A stretch of DNA of 34,795 bases from CBDUQI01 sp965369325 (GTDB taxonomy: Bacteria; Pseudomonadota; Gammaproteobacteria; Steroidobacterales; JBCBZW01), in contig CBDUQI010000039.1 in NCBI GenBank assembly GCA_965369325.1, positions 1 to 34,795 on the forward strand, written 5' to 3'. The position numbers and the translations under genes were made by a program. Of this stretch, positions 31,557-34,795 are shown piece by piece (position 1 is the stretch's first letter; each line of letters opens with the position of its first letter). The notes beneath the pieces are model-generated. The model saw only the letters and a program-made list of their open reading frames with translations. It was not told where the DNA came from and ran no database searches.

Positions 31557-34012
31557 TGGAACAGTCCGCTGGGGCCGGGCGGGCCGAATACAGCGGACTT
31601 TAAGCGTTGCAAGTCAGTAAAATCGACTACGCCGTCGCCGTCAAGATCGGCGTCCGCATCGTCGCCAAAAAAGACGATTTTCATTTCCAGCAGATCGAGA
31701 AAATCGACCATGCCATTGTTGTCGAGATCGGCGTCGCAGAGGTTACCGAAACCATCCGAGTTGGTATCGCGCTGATCGACGTTCGCGACGCTCGAGCAAT
31801 TGTCATTGACATTGCTGATGCCATCCAGATCGTCGTCGTCGGCGGGCAGGTAGTAGTTAAGTGTTAGTCGCGGCCGGTCGGTGGTAGCAGCGGATTCGCG
31901 AGAAGCGAAGTCCACCCCGTTGGAGGCCTCGCCGTTGCTGATGACAAAGCCGTGGTTGAGCAGCGCGCCCGTAATCCAACTCTGTAAGACGCCAATGCCC
32001 TCGGCGTTCAGGTCGATGACATGCTCGCCGGTGGTGGAGGCGTTGATACTGGCCAGCACAATACCCTCGCGATCCTCGATACCGTCGGCGCCTGCGACCT
32101 GCCAGAGTAAATTGCTGCCATAGGCCTCCCAAGAGGCGGCCGTTTCTTCCCAACTCCTTAACAGTCGGTAGAAATGATAGCGGTCGGAGCTTTCGTTGGA
32201 GACTGCGATTGTAATTTGTGCCGATTGCAACTCGGCCTCGGCCGGCATGGTCGATATATCCCAACTAAGCAGGCTGGCGATCTCGAATCCGCCGTCATCG
32301 CCATCGGCAACAAGTTCGTCATCCAGCCCGTAGTTGGTTTGCGGATAGGTTTGATCCAGATAAGCATCGCGCGTGCCAGCGTACTCGGCGGTCGGTTGTA
32401 CGCCGTCCTGAAACGATAGGCTCAGTAGATTGCGGTAGACCAGACCTAATTGCGTGTCTGCGCCAATCGGGTTGCCGACCAGATCGGTGACGTTTGCAAT
32501 TTGAAGTTGGTAGAGGCGATCGGGCGTCATGGGTGACAGCGTCAAATGCACACTACGCCCACCTTCGCGCACCTCAACCCCCCCGATCTGCAGCCCCGGG
32601 ACGGTGTAGTTGGCGAGTTGTGCGGCGCTGACCGGATCGACGGTTTCCGAATAGTGCACGGCAATGGTCGTGGCATCGAGTGCCTGGGCATCAACGACGC
32701 TAGGTGCAACGCTATCTGGACCTTTGATTAAAGTGAAGTAATCGTCAACGCTGCCGTTGTCGGTGACAAACGTGCCGTCGATGCGATTACCCTCGATATC
32801 CAGCACCAGAGAACCGAGCGTATCCAGCGAGATAAACATGGCCGGGTGATCCAGTGTGCCACCGCCGGCGGAGGCAGCACTGCCGGCGACGATGTACACC
32901 GCACCTGCGTGAGGTGCACCGGGGCCACCCAGTTTTTCGTATCCGCCCTCGCCGTCTTCGCGACCATCGCCGCTGTCCAGTTGCATGGTCTCGGCGAAGC
33001 TTTGCGTATCGCCGTAGTGCCCGTCCAGGAGAAACGAGCGTTCGTAGACATGGCTGTGGCCGGTCAGGACCAGATCGACGCCGTAGTCTTCCAACATGGG
33101 CAGCGCATACTCACGCATGTCGATCAAGCTGCCTTCGGTGTCCGAATCATGGGTGCCCTTGGTGTAAGGTGGGTGGTGCCAGAACGCCACTATCCAATGC
33201 TGGCGCGTGCTGGCCAGATCATTCTCCAGCCAGCGCATCATGGGGCCGTCCGGAGTGCGGTCACTGTCGAACGAGTCCAGGCAGATGAAATGCACATTAG
33301 CGTAGTCGAACGAGTAATACGCCTCGGTGTAGGAAGGCACGCCGCCTCCCTCGCCCTGCGTTGGCAGTGAGAAGATGTCGTAGTAAGGCCCGGACTGATC
33401 GGCGGAACTGGCGCTGTGGCCGTCGTGATTGCCGAGCGTCGACCATAGCGGGGCTTGGCGCAGGGTGACCGGATGCTTGTCGAATACTGCCGTTTGGTAT
33501 TGCTCGTCGGTGCCGTCAGCGTAAGCGTTGTCGCCCAGCATCAACCACAGATCAGTTTCGCGGGTTGAGGAGAAATTGAGGTAAGCATCGCGAACAGCCC
33601 GACCACTACTGTTATCGTGCCCCTGATCGCCCAGCACCCACACCCGGCTCGGCGCGACCGATGCCACCAAAGGCGGGGTGGTGAATCGGTAGCTGTCGTC
33701 CCCCGCCAGTACGGCATCCGCCGTCCCGATAGCGTAGTAGTACCGGGTTTGTGCTTGCAGAGCGCTAAGTGCAACCTCATGTTCAGTGGTAGGTGTGCTG
33801 ATGATCGCGACGTTGTCCAGCGCGTCCGGCGCACTCCCGTACAGCACCCGGGATTCGGTCGGCAGATCGGTGCGCCATCTAACCAGGATGCTCTGTGGAG
33901 CGGCGCTTTGCAGATAAGGACCTCTGACAATCTGTTGCGCGTGGGCGGGACCAAACAGCGCCCCCAAGACCAACGCAATACCTAACCGGTGAACGTAAAG
34001 GCGAGTGCACAT
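31553..34012 (-). CDS. Secreted purple-acid-phosphatase-like metallophosphoesterase with DNRLRE and dockerin-like modules
   Basis: From ATG 34012 the protein has 819 residues. After a signal peptide (ending PAHA) comes a fibronectin-like domain (about 28-115). The purple acid phosphatase domain has all five metal-ligand motifs: GDQG (Asp 129), GDNAY (Asp 161, Tyr 164), GNHD (Asn 195), WHHPP (about His 279/280) and GHSH (His 319, His 321). A Big/SbsC-like domain follows (VVDAQALDATTIAVHYSE). A DNRLRE-type region is next (AYLDQTYPQTNYGLDDELVADG to RPRLTLNYY), then Asp-rich calcium-binding thrombospondin-3-like repeats (DDDLDGISNVNDNC) and a dockerin-like pair (DLDNNGMVDFLDLLEMK, DLDGDGVVDFTDLQRLK). 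It is probably an exported phosphomonoesterase for organic phosphorus. ATG 34024 is an alternative start; 34012 has GGTGA at five bases. Next gene upstream is the DUF885 gene, 100 bases away with nothing notable between. Confidence 0.88.
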   Translation of the reverse strand: MCTRLYVHRLGIALVLGALFGPAHAQQIVRGPYLQSAAPQSILVRWRTDLPTESRVLYGSAPDALDNVAIISTPTTEHEVALSALQAQTRYYYAIGTADAVLAGDDSYRFTTPPLVASVAPSRVWVLGDQGHDNSSGRAVRDAYLNFSSTRETDLWLMLGDNAYADGTDEQYQTAVFDKHPVTLRQAPLWSTLGNHDGHSASSADQSGPYYDIFSLPTQGEGGGVPSYTEAYYSFDYANVHFICLDSFDSDRTPDGPMMRWLENDLASTRQHWIVAFWHHPPYTKGTHDSDTEGSLIDMREYALPMLEDYGVDLVLTGHSHVYERSFLLDGHYGDTQSFAETMQLDSGDGREDGEGGYEKLGGPGAPHAGAVYIVAGSAASAGGGTLDHPAMFISLDTLGSLVLDIEGNRIDGTFVTDNGSVDDYFTLIKGPDSVAPSVVDAQALDATTIAVHYSETVDPVSAAQLANYTVPGLQIGGVEVREGGRSVHLTLSPMTPDRLYQLQIANVTDLVGNPIGADTQLGLVYRNLLSLSFQDGVQPTAEYAGTRDAYLDQTYPQTNYGLDDELVADGDDGGFEIASLLSWDISTMPAEAELQSAQITIAVSNESSDRYHFYRLLRSWEETAASWEAYGSNLLWQVAGADGIEDREGIVLASINASTTGEHVIDLNAEGIGVLQSWITGALLNHGFVISNGEASNGVDFASRESAATTDRPRLTLNYYLPADDDDLDGISNVNDNCSSVANVDQRDTNSDGFGNLCDADLDNNGMVDFLDLLEMKIVFFGDDADADLDGDGVVDFTDLQRLKSAVFGPPGPSGLFQ

Positions 34013-34112
34013 TGGAGTCACCATGTGAAGTGTCGGACGCCAAGAGCTTAGACAGATCGCACGACGATGGCGAGGTGTCTCAGGAACCCAACAGCCGGTC
34101 AAGGCGCGCGAC

Positions 34113-34795
34113 TTAACGGTTAACCTGATCGTCAAGACCTGTTAGCTCCCAACGGACGAGCGAAATCGGAATACTGTCGATGGCGTGAAGTTGGTCGAAG
34201 AAACGCCTCAGGCTGAAACGCTCACCGCGTGTTTCGAGCAACCTGGCGTAGTCGGCCAGCGTCTGCTCTAGCAGATATTTGCCGGTGACATAGCTGGTAC
34301 CGTAACCCGGCTGACGTAAGTACAAGTGTTGCTCGAACACCAGCAACTCTTTTTCCGTCTTCATCCAGCCCCGCGGGGTCCACTTAGTGTGCACGGCGCC
34401 CGCTTGCGCCATCGTCATTTCGTTCGCATGTGCATACAGCGAGCCGAGGCCGCGCGCCGCTCGTTGGGCAAGCAGGATCCACACCAGCTCCCGCGAGCGC
34501 GGGCTGTCGTCGTACAAACCTGCATGCATGAACATCTCTTCAACGGCGGTGGCTGTGCCCTCGTTGCGGCTATCGAAGATGTTGTATAGCAATGCCCCTT
34601 GGCGGATCGGGCTGGGGTGCGGTTCGCGGTCCATCCTGGCGAGTTCAAACCAGTGATAAAAGTGGGTAAACAGTGGTGCCGGGTCGTAGTGTGCGGTAAT
34701 CCAGAAAAAGTGCCGCTTTTGTTCGGGTACAAAGCGCCCCGCGTGCTCGCGTAGCGCCGGCTCCATGTAGTCGGTAACCGTGAGCACATCTTTGT
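34113..34795 (-). CDS. DUF885 family protein, C-terminal part
   Basis: The frame is open to the right edge, so only the last 227 residues are visible. They show the C-terminal DUF885 pattern: NEGTATAVEEMFMHAGL (probable catalytic Glu region), RAARGLGSLYAHANEMT, TPRGW, LYLRQPGYGTSYVTGK and RWELTG at the end. DUF885 proteins resemble zinc-dependent peptidases; this one is often annotated only as hypothetical. Signal sequence and HExxH-like region would lie outside the window. It is oriented in line with the phosphatase gene, so they could share a transcript. Confidence 0.75.
   Translation of the reverse strand, partial: KDVLTVTDYMEPALREHAGRFVPEQKRHFFWITAHYDPAPLFTHFYHWFELARMDREPHPSPIRQGALLYNIFDSRNEGTATAVEEMFMHAGLYDDSPRSRELVWILLAQRAARGLGSLYAHANEMTMAQAGAVHTKWTPRGWMKTEKELLVFEQHLYLRQPGYGTSYVTGKYLLEQTLADYARLLETRGERFSLRRFFDQLHAIDSIPISLVRWELTGLDDQVNR

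Noticed and set aside
1..34795. CRISPR arrays, insertion sequences, tRNA or rRNA genes
   Set aside because: No regularly spaced repeats, transposase domains, or cloverleaf sequences other than tmRNA were seen on reading the window.

Overview
The window reads as the chromosome of a gammaproteobacterium with moderately high GC content. The left 22 kb is a conserved housekeeping block. Its order (glmM, ftsH, rlmE, yhbY, greA, carB, carA, dapB, dnaJ, dnaK, grpE, then recN, fur, bamE, rnfH, smpB and tmRNA) is the one I know from Pseudomonas and relatives. The tmRNA tag ANDDNYALAA and the presence of hrcA beside nadK also fit a gammaproteobacterium outside the Enterobacterales. I cannot name the genus.

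Region 1 (1-15.6 kb) is mostly leftward: hrcA-grpE-dnaK-dnaJ-dapB (heat-shock chaperones and lysine synthesis), then carA-carB-greA (carbamoyl phosphate and transcript cleavage), then rlmE, ftsH and glmM, with yhbY alone on the plus strand. A near-consensus sigma-32 promoter sits just upstream of dnaK. A strong intrinsic terminator hairpin lies in the carA leader, 37 bases before the carA start, downstream of a possible carA promoter. folP, usual between ftsH and glmM, is missing here.

Region 2 (15.8-22.3 kb) holds nadK and recN (plus), fur (minus), bamE (plus), rnfH and a sodium-dependent NSS transporter (minus), then smpB and tmRNA (plus). ratA, usual beside rnfH, is absent from the window and the NSS transporter occupies its place. 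Several plus-strand genes here lack a Shine-Dalgarno site and carry a -10-like hexamer almost touching the start codon.

Region 3 (22.3-34.8 kb) follows tmRNA, a common integration site, and is accessory in character. It contains a short frameshifted remnant, a secreted ChaN/Tiki-like protein, and an AsmA-like DUF748 envelope protein. Divergent from the latter is a tightly packed four-gene operon: a membrane-anchored Sel1-like protein, a periplasmic SH3-like plus vWA protein, an ABC ATPase and an FtsX-type permease. The last three resemble the periplasmic part of PpkA and the TagT/TagS pair of the type VI secretion threonine-phosphorylation pathway, but no kinase, phosphatase or secretion gene is present. 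This stand-alone envelope module is the best candidate for an under-described system. It ends in a GGDEF cyclase remnant truncated at both ends that collides with the 3' end of a convergent TPR gene, which looks like a deletion junction. The TPR gene is translationally coupled to a large secreted purple-acid-phosphatase-like protein with DNRLRE, thrombospondin-3-like and dockerin-like modules. The window ends inside a DUF885-type gene.
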